A DNA stretch of 64,000 bases from an uncultured Candidatus Melainabacteria bacterium (GTDB lineage: Bacteria; Cyanobacteriota; Vampirovibrionia; Gastranaerophilales; Gastranaerophilaceae): positions 360,801 through 424,800 of the forward strand of contig CANOTP010000001.1 of the NCBI GenBank assembly GCA_947570135.1. Reading direction: 5' to 3'. The translations under genes and the position numbers were made by a program. Under the pieces are notes generated by a model. It was not told the origin of the DNA. It saw nothing but the letters and a program-made list of their open reading frames with translations, and searched no databases. Position 1 is the stretch's first letter. Every line of letters starts with the position of its first letter. Shown here piece after piece: positions 42,868 through 50,850 of the stretch.

Positions 42868-43521
42868 ATGGAAACAGCAAAAGATATTAATGTTGTTATA
42901 GTCGATGACTATAACCTTACAAGAACAGTTGAGAAATATATGTGTCAGATGTTTAAAAATATAAAAGTAGGAGCAGATTTTGATAATGCAGAAGATGCTT
43001 TAGCTTATATTTCAAAAAATAAAGTAGATATGGTACTTTTAGATATGTGGCTTCCTAAGATGAACGGAATTGAAGCTTCAAATATCTTAAAAAGAGTTAA
43101 TCCCGAATTAAAAATAATAATGGTTGTTCCAAATGATCAAGGACAAGGTGTTTTAGGGTCAATTTTTGCCAATGTGGACGCGTTTGCATTGAACGATTTG
43201 GATATTCATCATTTTGAGAAAATAATGAATATAATTTTTAACGGCGGTTATTGGTTTGATTTCAGGTTTTTACATATGATTTTTAAGTTAGTAAGTATTT
43301 TGCCAAAAACGGATTCTTATTATCTGAAACAGGTTTTGACACCTATAGAATTGAATGTCATAAGTTTGGTTTTACAAGGGGTCAGTAAAGATGATATTGC
43401 AATTTCTTTAAATATTGGAGTAGTGGATTTATATGTTTATATTAATTCGATTTTAAAAAAACTTGCAAAAACCGATATGGCAGAACAAATGTTGAGGTGT
43501 ATAAAGTATGACATGGTTTAA
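42868..43521 (+). CDS. NarL/LuxR-type response regulator with degenerate receiver
   Basis: 217 residues. The receiver domain has the acidic pair (VDDY, 13-14) and phospho-acceptor D59 (LLDMW), but the usual Lys of the Y-L-L-K block is Asn (FALND) and the switch Ser/Thr is Pro (MVVPND). The C-terminal LuxR-like HTH (about 150-210, LTPIELNVISLVLQG to INSILKKLAKTD) is recognisable but divergent. Missing switch residues suggest atypical activation or phosphorylation-independent control. It overlaps the kinase gene downstream by 14 nt, so the two are partners. Confidence 0.82.
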   Translation: METAKDINVVIVDDYNLTRTVEKYMCQMFKNIKVGADFDNAEDALAYISKNKVDMVLLDMWLPKMNGIEASNILKRVNPELKIIMVVPNDQGQGVLGSIFANVDAFALNDLDIHHFEKIMNIIFNGGYWFDFRFLHMIFKLVSILPKTDSYYLKQVLTPIELNVISLVLQGVSKDDIAISLNIGVVDLYVYINSILKKLAKTDMAEQMLRCIKYDMV

Positions 43522-44797
43522 TTTCGGTCGAGAGAGACAAAATTTAAAATTTTATTTTTTACATTGTGCAAGTATTTTGGTATTGGTATTTTTTCTTTAC
43601 TGTTTAGTTAAAGATAATACCTTACTTTCAAACCATTTAGCGTTTGGTATTTTATTAGTGCTGCTGTTATTCAAGTTAATATTTGCAAATGTCTTACTTA
43701 ATCAAAGTACTAATGATAATGCTCATTTATATGATTTAATAAACAATGCTCCTATGTTATCTTATGTGCAAGATAAAAAGGGGCAGTTTTTGTTTGGTAA
43801 CGCGCGAGCTCAGAAATTTTTAAGCACAGGTGTTGATGTAACGTTAGACGGTAAGTATATTGAAATCCCGCTTGAAGTTTTAAAAGAAGAAGAACTAAAA
43901 GAGCTTGATAAGGTTTTACAAACGGGTGGGTGTTTTCAGACAGAAAAACCCGTAAAACTTAAAAACGGTGATTACAGTTGGTATAGTGTTCATAAGACTC
44001 CGTTAAAAAATCAAAACGGAAAAGTGTATGCTATAGCAACTTTTTCAAGAAATATCGATGCGGAAAAACGTATTCAGGAACAGCGTGAAACTTATATCGC
44101 AACTTTAAGCCACGATTTAAAAACTCCCGCAATAGCTCAAGTTCGGGCATTAGAACTTTTATTAAGCGGGCAAATGGGTGAGTTTAATGAGCCACAAAAA
44201 GAAATGCTTAAACTGACTCTGGATTCCTGTCATTATATGTACGATATGGTTTATACTCTGCTTTCAACTTGCAAGTTTGAAAGCGGGGCGGTGAAACTGA
44301 ACTACAGCAGCGTAAATATGATAGAACTGCTACAAGAAAGTATAAACGAGATTTCTAATCTTGCGCGGGAAAATTCTATAACAATCGAATGTGTCTTAAA
44401 TGATAATAATTATTCTGTGAATGCAGATAAGATAGAGTTAAAACGGGTTGTAATAAACTTACTTTCTAATGCCATAAATTACGCATTTTCAGGTACTATT
44501 GTGAAAATTATTTTAAAATCAGTTGAGAATAAGTTTGAATTCAGAGTTATTAATTCAAGTCCGTATATTGAACCTGAGGTGATGCTTGGGTTATTCAGAA
44601 AATATGTTTCGCATTCCGAGAAATATAATAAAGTCGGCATCGGATTGGGGTTGTATTTATCTAAAAAAATTATAGAAGCTCACGGCGGTGAAATTATTGC
44701 CGAAAGCTTGAAAACACAGTCAAATACTTTCGGGTTTGTTATTCCTATATCGCAAAAAGCAGTTGAAGAAGAACCAATTGATGTTGTAACGGTTTAA
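43508..44797 (+). CDS. sensor histidine kinase with PAS domain
   Basis: 429 residues. Two N-terminal membrane helices (about 17-36 and 43-62) with a very short outer loop, a PAS domain (LINNAPMLSYVQDKKGQFLFG, about 79-195), the phospho-acceptor His in TLSHDLKTPA, and the HATPase_c domain with N box LLSNAINYAF and G box VGIGLGLYLSKKIIEAHGG. The tiny outer loop points to sensing within the membrane or by the PAS domain. Paired with the response regulator just upstream. Confidence 0.92.
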   Translation: MTWFNFGRERQNLKFYFLHCASILVLVFFLYCLVKDNTLLSNHLAFGILLVLLLFKLIFANVLLNQSTNDNAHLYDLINNAPMLSYVQDKKGQFLFGNARAQKFLSTGVDVTLDGKYIEIPLEVLKEEELKELDKVLQTGGCFQTEKPVKLKNGDYSWYSVHKTPLKNQNGKVYAIATFSRNIDAEKRIQEQRETYIATLSHDLKTPAIAQVRALELLLSGQMGEFNEPQKEMLKLTLDSCHYMYDMVYTLLSTCKFESGAVKLNYSSVNMIELLQESINEISNLARENSITIECVLNDNNYSVNADKIELKRVVINLLSNAINYAFSGTIVKIILKSVENKFEFRVINSSPYIEPEVMLGLFRKYVSHSEKYNKVGIGLGLYLSKKIIEAHGGEIIAESLKTQSNTFGFVIPISQKAVEEEPIDVVTV

Positions 44798-44801
44798 GGG
44801 A

Positions 44802-44835
44802 GGGCGGTTCTTAAGTTTAAGAACCGCCCTTTTTT
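44802..44835. terminator. bidirectional terminator
   Basis: GGGCGGTTCTTAA against TTAAGAACCGCCC, then six T on the plus strand. It separates the histidine kinase gene from the convergent small secreted protein gene. Confidence 0.88.
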
Positions 44836-44837
44836 AT

Positions 44838-45176
44838 TTATTTAATTCCTTGAATTCTAATTTGTCCGTCTTCGCCTTTTGTAAATTCCATTGGCGCAGG
44901 TGTTGGTTGAGTATTATTTATTTGCGGTTTTAAAAACTCGGGAATTTCTGTTGTTTTACCTTCTTTATAGTCAAGGTATGCGTCTTTTTTTTCTCTTTTA
45001 ATCTTATATTCATTAGGATTGTTCACAAAATCAAAAGTTTCTTGTTTTTCAAATTGATGTTGTTTTATCGTTGCAAAATTTCTGTTACCTTCGTTCATAG
45101 GTCCAAGGTATTCAAAAGCGTTTGCACTGCCAAAACTAAATGTAAATAACATAGTTAATAATAAAATCTTTTTCAT
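44838..45176 (-). CDS. small secreted protein, unknown
   Basis: 112 residues with a clear signal peptide (MKKILLLTMLFTFSFGSANA|F). The mature part is polar and Pro/Asn/Lys-rich, with no cysteines and no known domain (TQPTPAPMEFTKGEDGQIRI near the end). AAGGAG precedes the start. Probably periplasmic or secreted. Confidence 0.7.
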   Translation of the reverse strand: MKKILLLTMLFTFSFGSANAFEYLGPMNEGNRNFATIKQHQFEKQETFDFVNNPNEYKIKREKKDAYLDYKEGKTTEIPEFLKPQINNTQPTPAPMEFTKGEDGQIRIQGIK

Positions 45177-45260
45177 ATAAAACTCCTTCTATTTTTTATC
45201 CATTTTAACATATTTAGAGTGAAAAAATCAACAAATACTGCTTTAAGTTAATATTTTTCA

Positions 45261-45381
45261 TTGAGGATTGCTATTTCAGCTAATGAAACGCGGGGAAAAA
45301 ATATTTATTATTAACATGTAAATCCTCAACTCTTCTGATTGCTCAGCTTGCCTCTCTTTGTTTAAGGAGGGGCTTTTTTTT
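45261..45381 (+). ncRNA. candidate small RNA or attenuated leader
   Basis: The 281-bp gap 45177-45457 has no gene on the plus strand, yet contains a good terminator. Upstream of it TTGAGGATT (45261-45269) pairs with AATCCTCAA (45321-45329) to close a 51-nt loop. The layout suggests a transcript of about 120 nt, or a leader that regulates the PilZ gene at 45458 by premature termination. No known RNA family was recognised, and the promoter is not clear. Confidence 0.35.
45350..45381 (+). terminator. intrinsic terminator without an upstream gene on its strand
   Basis: GCCTCTCT, loop TTGTTTAA, GGAGGGGC (one or two wobble pairs), then eight T. Confidence 0.7.
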
Positions 45382-45457
45382 ATTTCTTAACATTATGCCT
45401 TAAAATTTTACTTGGTGTATAATTCCATTATACAGTTATATTTTTGAAAGGGCAAAG

Positions 45458-46045
45458 ATGAGAGAATTAGTTGTTGAAAATCAGGAAATTTTGATGATTC
45501 CGCAAAATTACAAGTTTGTAAATAAAGGCAGGGTAAAAGAAGTCCGAGCAGGTGACTTTACGCTTGAACTTGATTATGAGCCTGACGGGATTTTAGAAAA
45601 TACATATTGTGAGTTCTTTACTCAAACAAGTCATGGGAAATTGCATTTTGACTCTTATGCAAAGGAAATCAACGGTAAAACTCTTGTTATTGCTAGCCCT
45701 GCTAAGCATAAGTTCTTGCAAAGACGTCAATATACACGTATAAAATATATGACTGATTTAGAGATGGCTTCTGATAACAATTCTTATAAAATTTCAACGC
45801 TTGATATTTCTGCAGGCGGTATGAAGTTAAAAACTGCAGAAAACCTTAATATTGAGGGTTCTTACTCACTTTTTCTTCCGCTAACCGATGAAGTTTCTAT
45901 CAGTTGTGTCTTCCAGCCTATCAGAATTGAAAAAGCTCAAGCGGGTTATACTGTATCTGGACAGTTTGTGTTTAATTCAAGTGCAGATAGAATGTTTGTT
46001 ACTCAGTATTGTGCAAAACGCAGTGTAGAAATTAAGAATAAATAG
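45458..46045 (+). CDS. PilZ-domain protein, probable c-di-GMP receptor
   Basis: 195 residues. An N-terminal YcgR-like beta domain (about 1-85) is followed by a PilZ domain with RRQYTRI (the RxxxR c-di-GMP motif, about 88-94) and the D-x-S-x-x-G motif in LDISAGGMKL. Both halves of the ligand site are present, so binding is likely. Such proteins commonly adjust motility, pili or surface polysaccharide. The next gene is 8 nt downstream. Confidence 0.85.
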   Translation: MRELVVENQEILMIPQNYKFVNKGRVKEVRAGDFTLELDYEPDGILENTYCEFFTQTSHGKLHFDSYAKEINGKTLVIASPAKHKFLQRRQYTRIKYMTDLEMASDNNSYKISTLDISAGGMKLKTAENLNIEGSYSLFLPLTDEVSISCVFQPIRIEKAQAGYTVSGQFVFNSSADRMFVTQYCAKRSVEIKNK

Positions 46046-46053
46046 GCAAAGAA

Positions 46054-47091
46054 ATGAGTTTATTAAGGCTTTTATCAGAAAGAAATAATAAAATTTGTTT
46101 TACTACGCCTTCTCATGGGCAAAAAAAAGTGATATTTGACCCGTATAGAGATGTTTATAGGTATGATATCTCGGAAACAGAGTGTCAAAATCCGCAAGAA
46201 GCACTTGAGCGAGCTCAATTAAGGGCAAGATCTGTTTATCATACGGTTTCTACAACGTTTTTAACTAACGGTTCAACAAGTGGGATTCTTGCCGCAGTAT
46301 TATCTTGTACCCATGTCGGGGATAAGGTTTTGATTGCTTCAAATTCTCATCCGTGCCATTTTAATGCCGTAAGGCTTGCCGGAGCAAGAGCTTTAACTTA
46401 CGAGCTTGAAATCGATCAAGATTGGGGTGTTCCTTTAGAAACAAAACCTGAAGTGATAGAGTATTATCTGAGCCGTTATAACATAAGTACGGTTATTATA
46501 ACGTCTCCGACCTATGAAGGTATAATATCCGATATCGAAGAAATTAAGGCTGTTTGTGAACGCTACGAAGCCTTTTTAATTGTTGATGAAGCACATGGTG
46601 CTTTATATCCTTTTTCAGATCAACTTCCGTTGTCGGCTGTTAATATAGCGGATTTTACGGTTCAATCACTACATAAAACAGCAGGCGGGCTAAATCCTAC
46701 AGCACTTTTACATACAACATGCGATATTGATGTAAGACCTGCTTTAGATATGTTTATGACAACATCACCTTCTTATCCGTTGCTTGCTTCAATAGAGGCT
46801 AACATAAATTATCTTGATTCTTACGAAGGCGGGCGCGAAATTGATAATCTTATTAATCGTCTTGATTGTATGAGAATAAAATGTAAAGGTTGTGAGTTTT
46901 TCGGAGATGATCCGACAAAGGTTCTTGTAAAGGTCCCGGGGCTTAGCGGAGAGGAGTTATCTCAAATCCTTTATGACGATTTTAATATTGAGGATGAAAA
47001 GACAAATTCTAAATCTACGATGTTGTTATGCGGAATTGGTACCGATAATAAAAAAATAGATAAATTACAGAATGCGTTGTCTAAGTTTTAG
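46054..47091 (+). CDS. Orn/Lys/Arg decarboxylase family PLP enzyme, short form
   Basis: 345 residues. The fold-type I PLP domain of the Orn/Lys/Arg decarboxylase group is seen: TPSHGQ, NGSTSGILAA, VDEAHGALYPF and the PLP lysine in VQSLHKTAGGL. The C-terminal domain is much shorter than in SpeA/Cad-type enzymes of about 480 residues. It probably decarboxylates a basic amino acid to a polyamine precursor; speD elsewhere in the window (62534) supports polyamine synthesis. It is transcribed with the PilZ gene and followed by a prepilin module. Confidence 0.8.
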   Translation: MSLLRLLSERNNKICFTTPSHGQKKVIFDPYRDVYRYDISETECQNPQEALERAQLRARSVYHTVSTTFLTNGSTSGILAAVLSCTHVGDKVLIASNSHPCHFNAVRLAGARALTYELEIDQDWGVPLETKPEVIEYYLSRYNISTVIITSPTYEGIISDIEEIKAVCERYEAFLIVDEAHGALYPFSDQLPLSAVNIADFTVQSLHKTAGGLNPTALLHTTCDIDVRPALDMFMTTSPSYPLLASIEANINYLDSYEGGREIDNLINRLDCMRIKCKGCEFFGDDPTKVLVKVPGLSGEELSQILYDDFNIEDEKTNSKSTMLLCGIGTDNKKIDKLQNALSKF

Positions 47092-47099
47092 TAGAAAAA

Positions 47100-47170
47100 T
47101 TAAGGAGAAAAGTATGAAAAATAAGACTATAGTTCACATTTCGGGGGGGGTAACTTTTCTTGCTCCTTAG
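47100..47170 (+). other. conserved prepilin 5' module, copy 2 (short ORF with G8 tract)
   Basis: TAAGGAGAAAAGT precedes an ATG at 47114 that opens an 18-codon frame, MKNKTIVHISGGVTFLAP, ending at TAG 47168-47170. TCG begins 27 nt after the ATG and the G-tract is eight bases long (47143-47150), followed by TAACTTTT. With nine G the frame runs straight into the prepilin body with no stop. Confidence 0.7.
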
Positions 47171-47937
47171 CATTTACTTTAGCAGAAACATTAATTACCC
47201 TTGGAATTATCGGAGTTGTTGCGGCACTCACTATTCCGAATTTAATTCACACATATCAGGAAAAAGCCGTTATTGCAAATCTTAAAAAGACATATTCTGT
47301 TTTAACCCAAGGCTTTAAACAGGCAATAGATGAGTACGGTTCAGTTGATACCTGGTGTACTACAGAAGAAAAAGAAACACTGGCTTGCAGTTACAAAATA
47401 TATGATATGTTAAGTCATTATATAAAAGGTTCGGTTATTAAAACTGATTATAATGTTACTGATTATAAGCGCAGAGATGGTTCGAAGCACCCGTTTTATG
47501 TTTCTTCCGATATAAATTCTGCAACTTCGCACTTTAATACAAAACCCTTTGTTTTGCATGACGGGACTTATATATGGATTAAGATGAATGGCGACGAGGG
47601 TGGTTGTTATGCAGAAATCTCCGAAAAAACGACAAAGCGTTGGGGCGGAACCTGCGGTTGGATAACTGTTGATTTAAACGGTTCTAATTCAAAACCTAAT
47701 ACTGACGGTATTGATGTATTCGGGTTTACGATATTTACTGACGGGATAGCGCCTCAGGGAACCCGTTATGATAATTACTGGTACCCGTTTTCGTTTGAGG
47801 GACAGTGTGCAGGAGAAAAAATTACAGCAGGTAACCTTGGTCGCTGTAGCGCTTGGGTTCTGGAAAATAATAATCTTGATTATTTAAAATGTCCCGAAAA
47901 ACTCGGTTGGGATAAAGCCTTAAAATGTCCTAAATAA
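47114..47937 (+). CDS. prepilin-like protein, reading frame split at a G8 tract
   Basis: The body is open from 47125 to 47937 in the frame one base back from the ATG; its first conventional start (47407) lies after the pilin helix and would give a headless protein. With one base gained at the G-tract the product begins MKN...ISGGGNFSCSLA and continues FTLAETLITLGIIGVVAA, a normal prepilin helix (cleavage after Ala). The mature domain has several cysteines and a DLNGSNSKPN-type loop. The long intact frame suggests it is still used, through tract-length change, slippage or ribosomal frameshift. It follows the PLP enzyme gene by 22 nt. Confidence 0.68.
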
Positions 47938-47939
47938 TC

Positions 47940-48689
47940 TTACAGATAATTTGCTAAGATATTTTTTACATAATTTTGGGTTTCTTTGTACGGAGGAACT
48001 CCCGAGTATCTGTCAACTGCATTTGGACCTGCGTTATAAGCTGCAAGTGCCAAAATTACATTGCCGTTGTATTTGTTAAGCATGGATTTTAAGTATTTTA
48101 CTCCGCCTTCAATATTTTGTGCAGGGTTAAGCGGGTCAGCTACCCCCAGAGCTTTTGCTGTTGACGGCATCAATTGCATTAATCCGAGAGCTCCCGCTTT
48201 TGACTTTGCGTTTGGATTAAAGCCTGATTCCTGTTTTATCAAAGCTTGAACAAGTCTTTCATCGACTCCGTGCTTATTTGCAACTTGATTTATCATACTT
48301 AAAAGTTGTGATTTTTTATTAGTGCCTGCAGACGCCGCATCAGGATTATAAACCCTTGTCGCGTCATTTACCTCTTGAATGGCTCGTCTTAAGGTTGCAT
48401 TTGTAATATCATCATTTTTATAAATACTTCCGTTAACATTTAGTGATTCAGGGTTAAGAAGCAATGAGCCAAAGTTTACGTTTTTTGAGTTTGATAAAAC
48501 CTTCTCAAATGATTGAACAGAATCCGAACTTGGCGGATAAATAGTATCAAGCGGCGAGTTAATGTTAGCCGTTTGAGGTTTTAATTGTCGGTTTACGTTT
48601 TTTACGTAATTATTTATCTGCCCTGCGCGTTGCATGGCCGCAGCTTTTCCGCCTGAGTTTAGTAATCCTTGTATCATTTCAGAGAACAT
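47940..48689 (-). CDS. lytic transglycosylase, SLT domain
   Basis: 249 residues. The C-terminal half (about 135-249) is a Slt70-type lysozyme-like domain: [15 protein letters not shown] with the catalytic Glu, [16 protein letters not shown], and [15 protein letters not shown]. The N-terminal half is polar and disordered-looking without a clear signal peptide. It cleaves peptidoglycan glycan strands, possibly making room for pili or secretion machinery encoded nearby; that link is inference. Confidence 0.9.
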   Translation of the reverse strand: MFSEMIQGLLNSGGKAAAMQRAGQINNYVKNVNRQLKPQTANINSPLDTIYPPSSDSVQSFEKVLSNSKNVNFGSLLLNPESLNVNGSIYKNDDITNATLRRAIQEVNDATRVYNPDAASAGTNKKSQLLSMINQVANKHGVDERLVQALIKQESGFNPNAKSKAGALGLMQLMPSTAKALGVADPLNPAQNIEGGVKYLKSMLNKYNGNVILALAAYNAGPNAVDRYSGVPPYKETQNYVKNILANYL

Positions 48690-48787
48690 GCTCTTATCCT
48701 ACCTCCCATATTACACTATTATTTTACTTAAATTTTACTTTAAGTGTATCCTCCAAAAGGTTTAAGGATTATTATAAAAAAGTCAAA

Positions 48788-49441
48788 TTAATGTTTTCTG
48801 ATAATTTTATTAAAATATTCAGGGTCGTTTTTTGCCTTATAAGCACAAGTTATACCGTTTATGTTGTCGGTATCATTATTAAGACTGCAATATTTATCTA
48901 CATCATTTTCGTACCGTGTACCTTTTTCACCCATTGCTTTTAACTCTCCGTCAATGAATTGAAATACGAATAAATCATGCCCTGCTTTATTAGGTGGTGT
49001 ATTATAGCCGTTTATATCAACAGATACAAGTATAAAACTGCTATTGATACAATTTTCAAAAAGTAAAGTCGTACCGTCTTGTAATATTAGATAACCGTCA
49101 TCAAGCCATGTGCTATTATATTTTTTCTTGTCATTGAATGTTTTATATTTGTGTTCTATGCCGCAATATAAACCGCTTTTTGAGATAACTAAATACGGTT
49201 TAAATTCATTATATAACTTTCCTTCTTTTGAATAACTTTTTGGGTCTAATGAAACCCCATCATCTTCCATTCGCTTAAAAACCTGCCGGATTATAGAATA
49301 TGATTTCAGAAACTGAGCACGCAGCCGTTTTGCTTTGTGTGTTGCAATAAGGTTTGGGATTGTCATCGCGGCAACTACACCGATTATTCCTAATGTTATT
49401 AAAACTTCTGCAAGAGTGAATCCCTTGTTTATCTTTTTCAT
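48788..49441 (-). CDS. type IV prepilin-like protein
   Basis: 217 residues from the ATG at 49441 (MKKINKGFTLAEVLITLG), a canonical leader with G|F site; the longer open frame upstream includes the promoter and is not coding. The pilin helix continues IIGVVAAMTIPNL. The C-terminal domain shares VDINGYNTPPNKAGHDLFVF and FIDGELKAMGEKGT with the frame-split prepilin at 10846. It lacks the G-rich module. The promoter at 49491-49519 carries a palindrome in its spacer, and a small regulator gene faces away from it. Confidence 0.87.
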   Translation of the reverse strand: MKKINKGFTLAEVLITLGIIGVVAAMTIPNLIATHKAKRLRAQFLKSYSIIRQVFKRMEDDGVSLDPKSYSKEGKLYNEFKPYLVISKSGLYCGIEHKYKTFNDKKKYNSTWLDDGYLILQDGTTLLFENCINSSFILVSVDINGYNTPPNKAGHDLFVFQFIDGELKAMGEKGTRYENDVDKYCSLNNDTDNINGITCAYKAKNDPEYFNKIIRKH

Positions 49442-49490
49442 CTTTTCGCCTGTCGTCAAATTCAAATAAGTATTAGTCATGTAATTAATA

Positions 49491-49519
49491 ATTATAGTTA
49501 TATAGCTATAAAATGTCAA
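49491..49519 (-). promoter_or_regulatory. prepilin promoter with a palindrome in the spacer
   Basis: On the minus strand TTGACA (49519-49514), 17-bp spacer, TATAAT (49496-49491): consensus in both boxes. An 18-bp near-palindrome (TATAGTTATATAGCTATA, 49493-49510) fills most of the spacer and touches the -10 box, where a bound regulator would block polymerase. Confidence 0.7.
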
Positions 49520-49559
49520 TCCGTTTGTTTTTATTTGTGCCAACGTATAACATGAAAAA

Positions 49560-49790
49560 ATGGAATATAAATTTGACAATATAAAAATTATTGATTTTAT
49601 AAAAACTTTGACGATTTATAAGGGTTTGTCGCTGAGAAAGCTTGTCAGCCGTATCGCCCAAAATAAAAATACAAGCGATTGCTACTCAAATTTTTACGCG
49701 AAACTTAAAAAAGAAACGATAAAGTTTTCAGAAGTTGCTGATGTAGCTGAAACTTTAGGGTATGAAATAATATTTCGAGAAAAAAACTAG
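49560..49790 (+). CDS. small helix-turn-helix regulator
   Basis: 76 residues. FIKTLTIYKGLSLRKLVSRIAQ and FYAKLKKETIKFSEVADVAETLGYE fit a Cro/LLM-type helical DNA-binding domain. It faces away from the prepilin at 49441 and shares its control region, as the XRE gene at 4445 does with its prepilin. TATAAC at 49546-49551 lies eight bases before the ATG, so a leaderless message is possible. No other domain. Confidence 0.7.
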   Translation: MEYKFDNIKIIDFIKTLTIYKGLSLRKLVSRIAQNKNTSDCYSNFYAKLKKETIKFSEVADVAETLGYEIIFREKN

Positions 49791-49799
49791 GGTGTGGAG

Positions 49800-50849
49800 T
49801 TATTTAATTAACATACAATCGCCGTAGCTGAAAAATCTATATTTATTTTCAATTGCTTCTTTGTAGGCTTTAAATATAAAATCTTTACCTGCTAAAGCGC
49901 TTACAAGCATCAAAAGTGTTGATTTTGGCAGGTGGAAGTTTGTTATAAGGTTATCAATCACCTTAAACTCATACGGCGGATAAATAAATAGTTCTGAGTG
50001 ATTATGACATGCTTTTATGCAGCCGTATTTTTGGAAAGCCGTTTCAAGTGTTCTAACGGTTGTTGTACCGACTGCGATAACTTTTTTACCTTCCGATTTT
50101 GCTTTGTTAATTTTGTCTGCCGCGTCTTGCGTGATTTCAAAGGTTTCAGAGTGCATTTTATGGTCTAAAATGTTTTCGCATTTTACGGGTCTGAAGGTTC
50201 CCAAACCTACATTTAGGGTTACGTAAACTATCTCAACACCTTTTGCTTTTATCTTTTCTAAGATTTCCTGCGTAAAGTGCAGACCTGCCGTTGGTGCGGC
50301 AACAGAGCCTTCGTCTTTTGCGTAAACCGTTTGGTATCTGTCAAAATCGAATTGTTTAAGTTCTTCACTTTGTAGCTTACGCTCAATATAAGGCGGTAAC
50401 GGGATGTTTCCTACCCGGTGAAGAATTTCAAACAAATCTCCTTCATAGATTAGCTCTACAAGCCATTCTCCCACATCTTCAAGCCTTTTTACGGCTTTAA
50501 CGCTTAATTCTTCGCAGACTTTAATGATAGTATCTGGTTTTACGCGTTTTGAGGGCTTAATTAAAGCACTCCAAAGAGTTTTACTGTTATTTACTCCTTC
50601 AAGCAGAAAGACTTCGATTTTAGCTCCCGTATCTTTTGTACCGTAAAGCCTTGCCGGAATTACTTTTGTGTTATTTAATACTAAGATAGAGTTCTCGTCT
50701 ATATAGTCAACAATGTCAAAAAAGTGTTTATGCTCAATTGTTTGCGCTGATTTATCCAAAACAAGCATCTTTGAGTTTTGACGCTTATCAGCAGGCATCT
50801 GGGCAATAAGTTCTTCCGGTAATTCATAGTCAAAATCTGAAATATTCAT
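49800..50849 (-). CDS. queA: S-adenosylmethionine:tRNA ribosyltransferase-isomerase
   Basis: 349 residues, standard length. The family start DFDYELPEELIAQ, then VAAPTAGLHFT, VTLNVGLGTFRPV and NFHLPKSTLLMLVSA are all present. The enzyme adds the cyclopentenediol-forming ribosyl part from AdoMet to preQ1 in tRNA, making epoxyqueuosine. Only 1 nt separates it from yidC, so they are cotranscribed. Confidence 0.96.
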   Translation of the reverse strand: MNISDFDYELPEELIAQMPADKRQNSKMLVLDKSAQTIEHKHFFDIVDYIDENSILVLNNTKVIPARLYGTKDTGAKIEVFLLEGVNNSKTLWSALIKPSKRVKPDTIIKVCEELSVKAVKRLEDVGEWLVELIYEGDLFEILHRVGNIPLPPYIERKLQSEELKQFDFDRYQTVYAKDEGSVAAPTAGLHFTQEILEKIKAKGVEIVYVTLNVGLGTFRPVKCENILDHKMHSETFEITQDAADKINKAKSEGKKVIAVGTTTVRTLETAFQKYGCIKACHNHSELFIYPPYEFKVIDNLITNFHLPKSTLLMLVSALAGKDFIFKAYKEAIENKYRFFSYGDCMLIK

Positions 50850-50850
50850 T

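Noticed and set aside
47407..47937. Independent gene starting at the ATG 47407
   Set aside because: It would lack the prepilin helix encoded just upstream in the same frame and has no ribosome site; it is part of the frame-split prepilin.
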